Positions 52,666 to 61,298 of a DNA stretch of 64,000 nt are shown in pieces. This DNA is from Caulobacter segnis (GTDB taxonomy: Bacteria; Pseudomonadota; Alphaproteobacteria; Caulobacterales; Caulobacteraceae): assembly GCF_023935105.1 (NCBI RefSeq), contig NZ_CP096040.1:1736001-1800000 (forward strand). Direction: 5' to 3'. How positions within the stretch are numbered: position 1 is the first letter of the stretch; each line of letters opens with the position of its first letter. Made by a program: the position numbers and the translations under genes. The notes under the pieces were generated by a model, which was not told where the DNA came from, did not search any database, and worked only from the letters and a program-made list of their open reading frames with translations.

Positions 52666-53244
52666 CTACCGCGTCGCACCCGGCTTCCACAGCACGTCCG
52701 CCTTGCCCTTGTCGTTGCTCCAGCGGGCGGCGACGAACAGTAGGTCCGACAGACGGTTCAGATACTTGATCGCCGGCTTGCCGACGATCTCGCCCTCGGT
52801 CCCCGACAGCGCCACGCAGGTCCGTTCGGCCCGGCGGCAGACCGTGCGCGCCTGGTGCAGGGACGCCGCCGCCGACGACCCAGCGGGGAGGACGAAGGAG
52901 GTGAGGGGCGCCATCTCGCCGTTCAGCAGATCGATCTCGCGCTCCAGCCGCTCGACCTGGCTGTCCAGGATGCGCAGCGGCTCCCACTCGGGCTTGCCAT
53001 GCTGTTCGGGCGTGGCGAGATCCGCGCCCAGGTCGAACAGATCGTTCTGGATCCGCTCCAGGATCGGGTCGAGCACGCTGTCGTCCGCCGTGTGCTGGCG
53101 CGCCAGGCCCACGGCGGCGTTGGTCTCGTCGACCCCGCCATAGGCCTCGACCCGCAGCGACGCCTTGCTGACCGGCGCGCCGGTGGCCAGGCGCGTCGAG
53201 CCGCCGTCGCCCGTGCGGGTATAGATGCGGTTCAGCGTGACCAT
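52666..53244 (-). CDS. Cob(I)yrinic acid a,c-diamide / cobalamin adenosyltransferase, PduO type
   Basis: 192 residues. PduO-family motifs: IYTRTGDGGSTRLATG (about 7-22, ATP/cobalamin site), VEAYGGVDETNAAVGLAR, NDLFDLGADLA, VLPAGSSAAASLHQARTVCRRAER (about 118-141) and LNRLSDLLFVAARW (the conserved C-terminal helix). It transfers adenosyl from ATP to cob(I)alamin, giving coenzyme B12. The context is a small operon with a downstream twin-TM protein. No cobalamin biosynthesis genes lie next to it. Its stop is close to the palindromic repeat. Confidence 0.93.
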   Translation of the reverse strand: MVTLNRIYTRTGDGGSTRLATGAPVSKASLRVEAYGGVDETNAAVGLARQHTADDSVLDPILERIQNDLFDLGADLATPEQHGKPEWEPLRILDSQVERLEREIDLLNGEMAPLTSFVLPAGSSAAASLHQARTVCRRAERTCVALSGTEGEIVGKPAIKYLNRLSDLLFVAARWSNDKGKADVLWKPGATR

Positions 53245-53283
53245 GCGGTGTGGATCCTCGTTGCGCGAACAGGCCCGCGACGC

Positions 53284-53487
53284 TTAAGCGCCCTTGCGCC
53301 ACCAGAAGGCGGCCGCGACCAGCACGATGATGGCAATGAACTGCAGCAGCACGCGCAGCCGCATCAATTTGTTCGAATAGGAGCGACCGAAGTCGCCGCC
53401 CCGGAAAAGCGCGTAGAGACCCGCCGCCAGGGCGACCAGGACCGCGAGCAGCGCGGCGGGGACGAGGAAGTCGAAGACGTGGTTCAT
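53284..53487 (-). CDS. Small twin-TM protein
   Basis: 67 residues from the ATG at 53487 (MNHVFDFLVPAALLAV); upstream in-frame codons are poorly supported. Two TM helices, about 6-27 and 46-63, separated by a short cytosolic loop with GGDFGRSYSNKLMRLRV. This resembles the 'twin transmembrane protein' / HIG1-like respiratory-chain-associated family by size and loop. It lies 39 bp upstream of the adenosyltransferase gene on the same strand. Confidence 0.75.
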   Translation of the reverse strand: MNHVFDFLVPAALLAVLVALAAGLYALFRGGDFGRSYSNKLMRLRVLLQFIAIIVLVAAAFWWRKGA

Positions 53488-53885
53488 GGGCGCGGAAGAT
53501 AGGCCGGGCGGACGGCCCGCGCCATAGAGGCCGGAGCCGTAAGGGGCTGTTCCGGCGATGAAAATTGTCACCGGTTTCCTAGCGTCGGCGCGCCCTAGCC
53601 TTAAGGGCGCGACTCAGTTCGCTGACCACCGTCCGTTGAGTCAATTCGCCGAACCTGTTCGGTGAGCGCATTTGTCACAGTGACGCTCCGACAACGCTCT
53701 CATATGTACAAACAACGCCATTGTTCGGCGATTTTAGTTCGATTTCGCGGTTGCAATAGCCTCCCCCTAGCGTTATTGCGCCCGCTTCCTATTTCTTAGT
53801 GTGCGTTCGTTGAACACGATCAACCTCCCCCACCGCGGATCGGTTCGACGCTTTTCCACCCCAGCGGGGAGCAGGAGATAACCGC
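53488..53885. other. Gene-free region before the small-protein/TetR operon
   Basis: 398 bp without a convincing gene. Visible structure: perfect palindrome CCGAACCTGTTCGG (53649-53662, six-base arms, two-base centre), a candidate TetR operator, and AACAA-N5-TTGTT near 53712-53726. Probably the regulatory region of the 53886 and 54107 genes. Confidence 0.4.
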
Positions 53886-54110
53886 ATGAGCGCTCGCCTA
53901 GCGAACGCCGCCGCGCTCTCCGCGTCCGATCGCGAAGAAGCCATGGCTGAAGTCCGCCAGCTGATCACCGACCTGCGCGACGCCGCGCAGGATGGCCGTC
54001 ACCTGGCCCGCCGCTACGCCGACGTCCTTCAGAACGTCGTCGATGAATATTGCACTGAATTCGAGAAGCGCGCCGAAGCCGCTCTCGCCCGCCTGGAGGC
54101 CGCCGCATGA
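53886..54110 (+). CDS. 74-residue helical protein coupled to a TetR gene
   Basis: 74 residues, predicted almost all helical: DREEAMAEVRQLITDLRDAAQDGRHLARRYADVLQNVVDEYCTEFEKRAEAALARLEA. Its stop overlaps the next ATG (54107-54110), so it is translationally coupled to the TetR regulator. No family recognised; the length and the coupling suggest an anti- or co-regulator, but this is speculation. Ribosome site GGAGCAGGAG precedes the ATG. Confidence 0.72.
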   Translation: MSARLANAAALSASDREEAMAEVRQLITDLRDAAQDGRHLARRYADVLQNVVDEYCTEFEKRAEAALARLEAAA

Positions 54111-54754
54111 GCTTTGTGTCCGTCAATATCGAGTCCGCCACCGACTCGCCGGTGAAGCTGACCCGCCGGGCCCTCGCCAAGCAGCGCACCCGTGAGCGTG
54201 TCCTGGCCGCCGCCCGTCGCCTGTTCAGCGAGCGCGGCTACGAAGGCGCCACCATCCGTGACATCGCCCAGGCCGCCGGCATGTCGACCGGCGCCGTGTT
54301 CGCCAGCTTCGCCGACAAGTCGGAGCTGTTCGAGGAAATCCTGACCGCCGACTACGAAGTCATCTACGCCCAGATGACCCAGGCCGCGCGCAACGCCAAG
54401 ACCGTCGACGAAGCCCTGATGGGCCTGTTCGGCGTCGCCTACGGCTTCCACGTCGAGCAACTGCCACTGCTGCGCGCCAGCATCGCGGTGTCGTGGACCC
54501 GTTCAGAAGCCGCCGAGCGCCGCGCCCGTACGGACCTGAAGCACATCTTCCGCCTGATCGGCGAAGCTCTGCAGCGCGGCGTCGACGAAGGTCAGTTGAA
54601 GAAGGATATCGACGCTAAGCTCTTGGCTGAGATCACCTGGGACGTGTATGTCGCCAACTATCGCCGCGCCGTCTATGACGGTTGGTCGGTGGAGGCTCTG
54701 CTGGCGCGGCTTTCGGAACAACTGAAAGTCATCTTCGCGGGCGCTCGCGCTTAA
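54107..54754 (+). CDS. TetR-family transcriptional regulator
   Basis: 215 residues. N-terminal helix-turn-helix KQRTRERVLAAARRLFSERGYEGATIRDIAQAAGMSTGAVFASFADKSELFEEIL (about 23-78), complete with the TetR signature. The C-terminal ligand domain is helical. Coupled to the 74-residue gene upstream by a 4-bp overlap. A candidate palindromic operator lies at 53649. It is followed by a second TetR gene in the same direction. Confidence 0.93.
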   Translation: MSFVSVNIESATDSPVKLTRRALAKQRTRERVLAAARRLFSERGYEGATIRDIAQAAGMSTGAVFASFADKSELFEEILTADYEVIYAQMTQAARNAKTVDEALMGLFGVAYGFHVEQLPLLRASIAVSWTRSEAAERRARTDLKHIFRLIGEALQRGVDEGQLKKDIDAKLLAEITWDVYVANYRRAVYDGWSVEALLARLSEQLKVIFAGARA

Positions 54755-54767
54755 CCAAGTCCGGAGA

Positions 54768-54793
54768 CCGCTCCGTTCGGGGGAACGGAGCGG
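54768..54793 (+). terminator. Hairpin between two tetR genes
   Basis: An 11-bp perfect stem CCGCTCCGTTC / GAACGGAGCGG with a GGGG loop, 13 bp after the first TetR stop. No T-run follows (CTTCGATT), so termination is doubtful; it may be an attenuating or stabilising hairpin. Confidence 0.35.
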
Positions 54794-54836
54794 CTTCGAT
54801 TCAACAATGACGCTGGCGTGTTCGAGGGGGACGTGC

Positions 54837-55445
54837 GTGGGCGTAAGAGATGATCAGAAGGCCGCGACGCGCGAGAAGGTTCTCGACGCCGCGCGTGACC
54901 TGTTCAACGAGGTTGGCTACGACGAGACCACCATCCGCGCCATCGCGGAGCGGGCGAGGGTCTCGGTCGGCAGCGTGTTCACCACCTTCGCCTCCAAGGC
55001 GGAGGTGCTGAGCCATGTCATGGATCATCGCCTGACCGAGCTCTACGCGGAGTTCGACCGGGTGGTGCCGTTCCTGCGGGGCAGCACGGCCGATCGCCTG
55101 TGCTCGATCTTCGCCATCCACTACGAGTTCGAGACCCGGCGGGTGAAGTTGTTCCTCGCCCACGTGGCGTCTTCGTACAATCCCAACAACGACCCGGGCG
55201 TCACGCCCTACGGCCGCAATCCGCGCCTGACCCAGATGCTGCTGGACGTCCTGGAAGAGGGCGTGCGCAAGGGCGAGGTGCGGGACGACCTGGACCTGCG
55301 CCTGATCGTCGACACCCTGAAGGCCGCCTACGCCTGGAACTACCGCATGACCGCGGCGGCCGGCGGAACCGTGCCGGCCGCGGAGATGTCGGCGGTGATG
55401 GACAAGCAGATCGCCGTGATCGCCGAGGGCTGGAAGCCGCTGTAG
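54837..55445 (+). CDS. TetR-family transcriptional regulator
   Basis: 202 residues from GTG 54837, chosen because GAGGGGG lies six bases upstream; the ATG at 54807 has no ribosome site. Helix-turn-helix KAATREKVLDAARDLFNEVGYDETTIRAIAERARVSVGSVFTTFASKAEVLSHVM (about 8-62). The C-terminal domain holds conserved-looking ETRRVKLFLAHVASSY. No obvious operator close by. Function and ligand unknown; the convergent gene is an alcohol dehydrogenase. Confidence 0.9.
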   Translation: MGVRDDQKAATREKVLDAARDLFNEVGYDETTIRAIAERARVSVGSVFTTFASKAEVLSHVMDHRLTELYAEFDRVVPFLRGSTADRLCSIFAIHYEFETRRVKLFLAHVASSYNPNNDPGVTPYGRNPRLTQMLLDVLEEGVRKGEVRDDLDLRLIVDTLKAAYAWNYRMTAAAGGTVPAAEMSAVMDKQIAVIAEGWKPL

Positions 55446-55475
55446 CCCCCTCTCCCGCGAGGGGAGAGGGGAGGC
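55446..55475. repeat. Intergenic palindrome (second copy of the 19788 element core)
   Basis: CCCCTCTCCCGCGAGGGGAG at 55447 with its complement through 55471: a perfect 10-bp stem, between convergent genes. It shares CCTCTCCCGCGAGGGGAGA with the element at 19788-19912. May act as a terminator for both flanking genes. Confidence 0.6.
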
Positions 55476-55482
55476 GACGTCC

Positions 55483-56526
55483 CTACAGCGTCGCCATGTC
55501 GATCACGAAGCGGTAGCGCACGTCGCTCTTGTGCATGCGCTTGTAGGCCTCGTTGATCTTGTCGATCGCGATGACCTCGATGTCGGCGACGATGTTCTTC
55601 TCGCCGCAGAAATCCAGCATCTCCTGGGTCTCCTTGATCGAGCCGATCATCGAGCCGGCCAGGGTGCGGCGGCCGGGGATCAGGGCGAAGGCGTTCAGCG
55701 TCGCCGGCTCTTCCGGCGCGCCGACCAGAACCATGGTCCCGTCGACCTTCAGCAGGCCCAGATACGCGCCCCAGTCCAATGGGGCCGAGACGGTGCAGAT
55801 GATCAGGTCGAACGTGTCGGCGAGGGTCTCGAAGGTCTTAGGGTCGTTGGTGGCGTAGTAGTGCGACGCGCCCAGCTTCAGACCGTCGGCCTGCTTGGAC
55901 AGGGTCTGGCTCAGGACCGTGACCTCGGCGCCCATGGCGTGGGCCAGCTTGACGCCCATGTGGCCCAGGCCGCCCATGCCCAGGATCGCGACCTTCTTGC
56001 CGGGGCCGGCGTTCCAGTGGCGCAGGGGCGAGTACAGCGTGATGCCGGCGCACAGCAGCGGGGCGGCGGCGTCCAGAGCCAGGTTGCCCGGGATCGACAG
56101 CACGTAGTCTTCCTTGACCACGATGTGATCGGAATAGCCGCCATAGGTCGGGGTGTCCGAGCCGGGTTCGAAGCCGCTGTAGGTCAGGACGAGGCCCGGC
56201 TGGTACTGCTCGCGGTCCAGGTCGCGGGCGGCCTTGCAGGTGACGCAGCTGTCGACGAAACAGCCGACGCCGACGGGGTCGCCTTCCTTGAACTTGGTGA
56301 CATTGGCGCCGACGGCGGTGACCACGCCGGCGATCTCGTGGCCGGGGACGATCGGATAGACGCTCTGGCCCCAGCCGTTGTCGACCATGTGGATGTCGGA
56401 GTGACAGACGCCGCAGTACTTGATCGAGATAACGACGTCGTCGGGATTGGGGTCGCGGCGTTCGAACGAGAACGGCGCCAGGGGCGCGCCAGCGGCGGGC
56501 GCCGCATAGCCTTTAGCGGTGGCCAT
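55483..56526 (-). CDS. Zinc-type NAD(P)-dependent alcohol dehydrogenase (YahK/CAD family)
   Basis: 347 residues from the ATG at 56526 ([10 protein letters not shown]). Catalytic zinc ligands and motif present: [10 protein letters not shown] (about 35-45), [10 protein letters not shown] (about 61-70), Rossmann [22 protein letters not shown] (about 173-194). The structural-zinc loop reads [17 protein letters not shown]: only two of the four expected cysteines of SC-x2-C-x2-C-x7-C are there, the third being Ala and the fourth Gln. The structural zinc is therefore probably absent or altered. Convergent with a TetR gene and divergent from an AraC regulator that is the likely controller. Confidence 0.9.
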   Translation of the reverse strand: MATAKGYAAPAAGAPLAPFSFERRDPNPDDVVISIKYCGVCHSDIHMVDNGWGQSVYPIVPGHEIAGVVTAVGANVTKFKEGDPVGVGCFVDSCVTCKAARDLDREQYQPGLVLTYSGFEPGSDTPTYGGYSDHIVVKEDYVLSIPGNLALDAAAPLLCAGITLYSPLRHWNAGPGKKVAILGMGGLGHMGVKLAHAMGAEVTVLSQTLSKQADGLKLGASHYYATNDPKTFETLADTFDLIICTVSAPLDWGAYLGLLKVDGTMVLVGAPEEPATLNAFALIPGRRTLAGSMIGSIKETQEMLDFCGEKNIVADIEVIAIDKINEAYKRMHKSDVRYRFVIDMATL

Positions 56527-56724
56527 TCGGAGTATTCCTTGGATCTTTGGAAGGACGATCGGGGAGGATCGAACGGCCGGAGACATGCCACGTGTCGCGA
56601 CGACCGCGTTACGCCGATCCTGCAAAGCTCATGCACGATCCTGCAAAAGGTGGCGAAGACGGTTTTCCCGCCTCTGGCGCGGGCGTAGAACGACGACGTT
56701 CCGAACAGCTGGAAAACCAAGCCC

Positions 56725-57633
56725 TTGAGCGCATCCGACACCGCCGACGTCTATGCCGAGATCGCCCAGCTGGTCGCCCGTTACGCCAAGGACGACGACC
56801 CGGTCTCGGTGATCGACGGCCTCTATCTGACGCGGCGCTGCTCGCCCAGCGGCACGCTGCACGTCGACCAGCGTCCCTCGTTCTGGCTGGTGGCCGGCGG
56901 GCGCAAGTGCCTGACCGTCGGGGACGAGGAGATGCACTACGGGGCCGGCGACTGCCTGCTGGTGGCCTTGGACATTCCGGCGACCGCGCGGATCACCCAG
57001 GCCAGCGAGGCCGATCCGCACCTGTGCGTGGGCGTGGCGATCAACCCGGCTCGGCTGGCCGAACTGATCGGCCGCCTGCCGGAGCAGGCGTCGAAGACGC
57101 AGGGCGGCATGCGCGGCGTGGCGGTCACGCCCGCCTCGCGAGAGCTGCTGGACGCCACCCTGCGGCTGTTGCGGCTGCTGGAGCGGCCACACGACATCGC
57201 CGCCATGGCCCCCTTGATCGAGCAGGAGATCCTCTATCGCCTGCTCAGCGGACCCTGCGGCGCGCGTCTGTTACACATCGCCATGGCCGAGGGCCAGGGC
57301 CAGCGCGTCACCCGCGCGGTGGCCTGGCTGCGCGAGCATTTCGCCCAGCCGCTGCGCATCGAGGCCCTGGCCGAGCACGTGGGCATGAGCGAGAGCTCGC
57401 TGCACCATCACTTCAAGGCGGTCACCAACATGACGCCCATGCAGTACCAGAAGCAGTTGCGGCTGTATGAGGCCCGTCGCCTGATGCTGGCCGAAGGGCT
57501 GGACGTCGGCGCGGCCGGCTACAGCGTCGGCTATCAGAGCCCGTCGCAGTTCAGTCGCGAGTATCGCCGCCTCTATGGCCTATCGCCGGCCCGCGACGTG
57601 GAGGCCCTTCGCTCACCGCTGGCGGCGGAGTAG
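56725..57633 (+). CDS. AraC-family regulator with AraC_N (YqhC-like) domain
   Basis: 302 residues, TTG start at 56725 (MSASDTADVYAEIAQLVARY). AraC_N-like cupin domain (about 30-190: LTRRCSPSGTLHVDQRPSFWLVAGGRKCLTVGDEEMHYGAGD), then a double helix-turn-helix with LAEHVGMSESSLHHHFKAVTNMTPMQYQKQLRL (about 216-248) and VGYQSPSQFSREYRRLYGLSP. Resembles the E. coli YqhC class, which senses aldehydes and controls an adjacent alcohol dehydrogenase. The divergent arrangement with the 55483 gene (199-bp gap) supports the same logic. Confidence 0.9.
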   Translation: MSASDTADVYAEIAQLVARYAKDDDPVSVIDGLYLTRRCSPSGTLHVDQRPSFWLVAGGRKCLTVGDEEMHYGAGDCLLVALDIPATARITQASEADPHLCVGVAINPARLAELIGRLPEQASKTQGGMRGVAVTPASRELLDATLRLLRLLERPHDIAAMAPLIEQEILYRLLSGPCGARLLHIAMAEGQGQRVTRAVAWLREHFAQPLRIEALAEHVGMSESSLHHHFKAVTNMTPMQYQKQLRLYEARRLMLAEGLDVGAAGYSVGYQSPSQFSREYRRLYGLSPARDVEALRSPLAAE

Positions 57634-57653
57634 GGCGTGTCGGGCTCTGCGAT

Positions 57654-57860
57654 CTAGTGCAGCGTGGCGCCGGGCGGCATCCAGTTGGTGAAGGCCCGCG
57701 CCTCCTGGGCGTCTCGCGCCTCGGCGTGGGCCATGTCTTCCAGCGCCATCGCCGCCAGCAGCCAGTCCTCGAGTTCGGCGGCCGTGGCGTGGCCTTGCTC
57801 GATCGCTTGCTGCATGACGTCGATCAGCCAGTCGACGGTTTCGTCGGTCGTCTTGGTCAT
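57654..57860 (-). CDS. Small hypothetical protein
   Basis: 68 residues from the ATG at 57860 (MTKTTDETVDWLIDVMQQAIEQGHATAAELEDWL), helical and acidic, with C-terminal TNWMPPGATLH. No signal or TM segment. Convergent with the AraC gene (20-bp gap). No function recognised. The pattern VDWLIDVMQQAIEQGHA resembles short Caulobacter proteins of unknown role. Confidence 0.65.
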   Translation of the reverse strand: MTKTTDETVDWLIDVMQQAIEQGHATAAELEDWLLAAMALEDMAHAEARDAQEARAFTNWMPPGATLH

Positions 57861-57969
57861 GGCGCTATCCTCGTTAACCCTGAAGATAGCCACGGCCTGG
57901 CTTGAAGGCTCTGCGACATAAGGTCGGAGGCTGGCGCGCCCTTCGCGGGGCGAAGGGCGCCCGCGCGGA

Positions 57970-60186
57970 CTACTGGCCCTTCAGCTTGCGGTCGAAGAAC
58001 TCCAGGTGCGTCTTCAGCACGCTGAGGCCCTTGGTCTTGCTGCGCGGCGCGCTGTGGCGCTCGCCGGGATACAGCGCCATCTCGAATGGGATGGCCTTGG
58101 CCTGGAGGGCCGAGATCAGCCGGGTGCTGTTCTCGAAGATCACGTTGTCGTCGGCCATGCCGTGCAGCAGCAGCAGGCTGCCAGGCTTCAGCTTGTCGAT
58201 CCGGGTGTTGAGGTCGGAATAGGCGTAGCCGGCCTTGTTCTCGTCCGGCTTGCCCATGTAGCGCTCGGTATAGGCGGTGTCGTACAGGCTCCACTCGGTG
58301 GGCGGAGCGCCGGCCGCGCCGGCCTTGAAGGGGGTGTTGTCGGCGGTCATCAGCATCAGGGTCATGAACCCGCCGTACGACCAGCCCATCACGCCCATCT
58401 TGCCCGCGTCGACATAGGGCAGGCCGGCCAGGAACTTGGCGCCCAGCAACTGGTCCTCGACCTCGACCGTGCCGAGGTTGCGGTCCAGGGCGCGCATAAA
58501 CTTGGCCGAGCGGTTGCCGCTGCCGCGGTTGTCCACGCGGAAGATAACGTAGCCGGCTTCCAGATAGGTGCGCTCGGACGGGCTCTGCCAGTTGCGCTTC
58601 ACCTGCTGGGCGTGGGGGCCGCCATAGACCGCGAGGATGGCCGGATACTTCTTGGCCGGGTCGAAGCCCTGCGGCTTGAGGATCTCGTAGTGCAGGGTCT
58701 CGCCATCCGAGGCCTTCAGCGTCCCGTATTCCGGAACCGGCAAGGTCGAGGCGTAGGGCCAGTAGGGATGGCCTTCAGCCAGCCGGTTTTCCTCGATCCA
58801 GCGCACGCGCTTGCCGGCGTTGTCGTAGAGCGCGGTCTGGGGCGGGGTCTTGGGGTCCTCGTAGGTGCCGGCGAAGGCGCCGCCGCTGGCCGCTACCTTG
58901 GCCGACCACCAGCCGCCGGCCGGGGTCAGGGCCTTGGGCCTGCCTGGCTTCGCATAGCTCACTTCGTAGAGGCGGCGTTCCAGTGGGGTGTCCATCGAGG
59001 CGGTGAAGATCGCCACCTTGCGCGCCTCGTCGACGCCTTCGAGGGCCGACACCGGCCAGTCGCCCTTGGTCAACTGCGCGATCAGCTTGCCGTCGGCGGC
59101 GTGGCGATAGAGGTGGTTGTTCCCGTCCTTCTCGGACGACCACAGGAACGTGCCGTCCTTCAGGGGCGTGAAGTCGTCGCGCGCCTCGACCCAGTGCGGA
59201 TCGGTGTCGCTCAGGATGGTCTTGCCCGCGCCGGTGGCGGCGTCGAAGGCGATCAGGTCCAAGGTCTTCTGGTCGCGCGACAGGCGCTGGGCGTAGACGG
59301 TCTTGCCGTCGGCCGACCAGTCGACGCGGGCCAGGTAGATGTCCTGGTTCGCGCCCAGGTCCAGCTTGCGGATCTGGCCCGAGGCCAGGTCACGGACATA
59401 GAGCTCGACCACGGCGTTGGGGCGGCCGGCGCGCGGATAGCGTTGCTCGACCACGGTGGCGCCGCGCGGGCCGATGTCGGCGCGCGGCACGATGTCGACG
59501 GTGCTCTCGTCGACGCGGGTGTAGACGATGCGGCTCTCGTCCGGGCTCCACCAGTAGCCGGTGAAACGATCCAGCTCCTCCTGCACGACGAACTCGGCCG
59601 TCCCGAACGACAGGGCGTCCTTGCCCTCGGTGGTCAGGGCCGTTTCGGCCCCGCCCGACAAGGGCTTGATGTAGAGGTTCTGGTCGCGGACGTAAGACAC
59701 GTAGCCGCCCTTGGGCGAGACCTTGGCGTCGACCTCGTCACCCGGGGTCTGGGTCAGGCGCGTGACCTTGCCGTCGGCGACGCTGTCCAGATAGAGGTCG
59801 CCGTCCAGCGGCACCAGGACAAAGCGGCCCTGCTTGTCCCAGCTGTACTCGACGATGCCGCGGGCCGAGACGCGGGCCCGTTCGCGGCGAGCCTTCTCGG
59901 CTTCCGATAGCTCCTTGGCGCCCGACGACAGGGCCGCGCTGTCGATCAGGCGATAGGGCTCGCCGCCCTTCACGTCGGCCGCCCACAGGTCCTGGACGTT
60001 GGCCGCCTCGGGCTTGGCCTTCAGATAGGTGACGCGCTTGCCGTCCGGCGACAGCGCCACGCCCTTGGCGGTCGGGCCCGACAGCGCCGGATCGGCGAAG
60101 ATGCGTTCCGGGGTGAGTTTTTCCGCCAGGGCAGGGGTCGACAGGGCGAGGACGGCCGCGAGCGCCGTCAGCGAGGGGCTTTTCAT
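57970..60186 (-). CDS. Dipeptidyl-peptidase IV-type S9 peptidase, secreted
   Basis: 738 residues, signal peptide about 1-21 (STPALAE). Beta-propeller domain, then DPP-IV glutamate pair QEELDRFTGYWWSPD that binds the substrate amino end, and a C-terminal alpha/beta hydrolase with Ser603 in GWSYGGF, Asp679 in HGMADDNV and His711 in GERHS. Cuts X-Pro or X-Ala dipeptides from peptide N-termini. Periplasmic or surface-attached peptide digestion. Close to the deacetylase gene on the same strand, 65 bp apart, perhaps coincidental. Confidence 0.95.
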   Translation of the reverse strand: MKSPSLTALAAVLALSTPALAEKLTPERIFADPALSGPTAKGVALSPDGKRVTYLKAKPEAANVQDLWAADVKGGEPYRLIDSAALSSGAKELSEAEKARRERARVSARGIVEYSWDKQGRFVLVPLDGDLYLDSVADGKVTRLTQTPGDEVDAKVSPKGGYVSYVRDQNLYIKPLSGGAETALTTEGKDALSFGTAEFVVQEELDRFTGYWWSPDESRIVYTRVDESTVDIVPRADIGPRGATVVEQRYPRAGRPNAVVELYVRDLASGQIRKLDLGANQDIYLARVDWSADGKTVYAQRLSRDQKTLDLIAFDAATGAGKTILSDTDPHWVEARDDFTPLKDGTFLWSSEKDGNNHLYRHAADGKLIAQLTKGDWPVSALEGVDEARKVAIFTASMDTPLERRLYEVSYAKPGRPKALTPAGGWWSAKVAASGGAFAGTYEDPKTPPQTALYDNAGKRVRWIEENRLAEGHPYWPYASTLPVPEYGTLKASDGETLHYEILKPQGFDPAKKYPAILAVYGGPHAQQVKRNWQSPSERTYLEAGYVIFRVDNRGSGNRSAKFMRALDRNLGTVEVEDQLLGAKFLAGLPYVDAGKMGVMGWSYGGFMTLMLMTADNTPFKAGAAGAPPTEWSLYDTAYTERYMGKPDENKAGYAYSDLNTRIDKLKPGSLLLLHGMADDNVIFENSTRLISALQAKAIPFEMALYPGERHSAPRSKTKGLSVLKTHLEFFDRKLKGQ

Positions 60187-60251
60187 GGCGCGGGACGCTA
60201 TGCGCGAGCGGGGCCGTTGTCAGCAGGGAAGTTGTTTCAGCGTTGCAACGC

Positions 60252-61160
60252 CTACCGGCACATTTCCGAGACGGTCTTCAGGTCGATCGGCAGCGGCGGG
60301 ACGGGCAGGCCCTTGGCCTTCAGCGCGTCCTCCAGCGTCGTCGGCTCGGGCGGCAGGCTGGGATCGATGTCCGTCCGATAGAACGGATGGCTTTCGGCCT
60401 TCTCCAGGGTCGTGAAGCCGAAACCCTTGTCCTGGTACAGCTGAAACAAGCGGTCGGCCATGCGGGCTTCGAAGGCGCCGCCGTGCATCAGCAGGACATA
60501 GGGAATGTCCTTGCCGTACAGGGTCTTGGCCATGTCCCGCGAGCGGTCGGCGACGGCGGCCGCGCCGTCCAGATAGATCTTCTCCAATTGTGCGATGGCG
60601 GCCTGGTCGCCCTTGGCCACGCACCGGGCGTAGGGATCGCTGAACGCCCAGTCGCCGAAGCTCATCGTCACGCTGGCGATCTTGTAGTGGTTGGCCGCCA
60701 GCCAGCCGCGCACGGCCAGACGCTTCTCGGGCGTGTCGCCCTCGGACAGGAACGGATAGCGCAGCCAGCGCCAATCCTGGTCGCCCATCAGGGCCTGCAG
60801 CATCGGCTCATTGCGGGCGATCTCGGCCGTGAACTGTTCGGGTGTCAGGCTGGCGAGGTTCGGGTGTGACCAGGTGTGGTTGCCCAGCGGCTGACGGGCT
60901 TGTCGCCACAGCGTCAGGGCCGCGCCGGAGCCGGGCTCGCGTTCGGTCTGGACGCCGTTGATGAAGCCGAACGCCGGCGCCTTGGCCTTGGCCGAGGCCC
61001 TCAACAGGTCAGTGGCGACCTGGGTGCGGGTGACCCCGGGCGGCAGCGCCGCGTGAGCCGGCAGGTCGTCCCAGGTGAAGGCGATGACGGGCCTGTCGGC
61101 GGCCCATGCCTGAGAGAGGGGGGCGGTGGCGCCCAGCACGGCCATACTCGCCACGATCAC
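60252..61160 (-). CDS. Secreted polysaccharide deacetylase (NodB homology)
   Basis: 302 residues from GTG 61160, chosen because a GGGAA ribosome site precedes it and the first 20 residues are a signal peptide ending SQAWA. A longer in-frame start at 61247 would translate one arm of the palindromic repeat. NodB domain: TWDDLPAH (about 25-32) with the Asp-Asp metal site, GNHTWSHPN (the H-x3-5-H zinc motif), RYPFLSEGDT and LMHGGAFEARM. It probably de-N-acetylates chitin-like or peptidoglycan sugars in the periplasm. Its stop is 65 bp before the DPP-IV start. Confidence 0.87.
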   Translation of the reverse strand: MIVASMAVLGATAPLSQAWAADRPVIAFTWDDLPAHAALPPGVTRTQVATDLLRASAKAKAPAFGFINGVQTEREPGSGAALTLWRQARQPLGNHTWSHPNLASLTPEQFTAEIARNEPMLQALMGDQDWRWLRYPFLSEGDTPEKRLAVRGWLAANHYKIASVTMSFGDWAFSDPYARCVAKGDQAAIAQLEKIYLDGAAAVADRSRDMAKTLYGKDIPYVLLMHGGAFEARMADRLFQLYQDKGFGFTTLEKAESHPFYRTDIDPSLPPEPTTLEDALKAKGLPVPPLPIDLKTVSEMCR

Positions 61161-61173
61161 CCCAGTTCCCGTC

Positions 61174-61290
61174 TTCCCGGCGAAAGCCGGGACCCAGATC
61201 GAACCCAGAGTATTGGCGAGTTTGGCTGAGGTCTTGGGCGCGAACACGTCTGACTCCCTGGATGGATCTGGGCCCCGGCTTTCGCCGGGG
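61174..61290. repeat. Palindromic repeat element
   Basis: Left arm TTCCCGGCGAAAGCCGGGAC from 61174 and right arm GATCTGGGCCCCGGCTTTCG ending at 61290. Its right arm differs from the 52625 copy at about two positions in 32. Sits just upstream of the deacetylase start. Confidence 0.75.
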
Positions 61291-61298
61291 AAATCGGA

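Noticed and set aside
60252..61247. Start of the deacetylase at ATG 61247
   Set aside because: Would translate a palindromic repeat arm (GSIWVPAFAGKTG) before the signal peptide; GTG 61160 is preferred.
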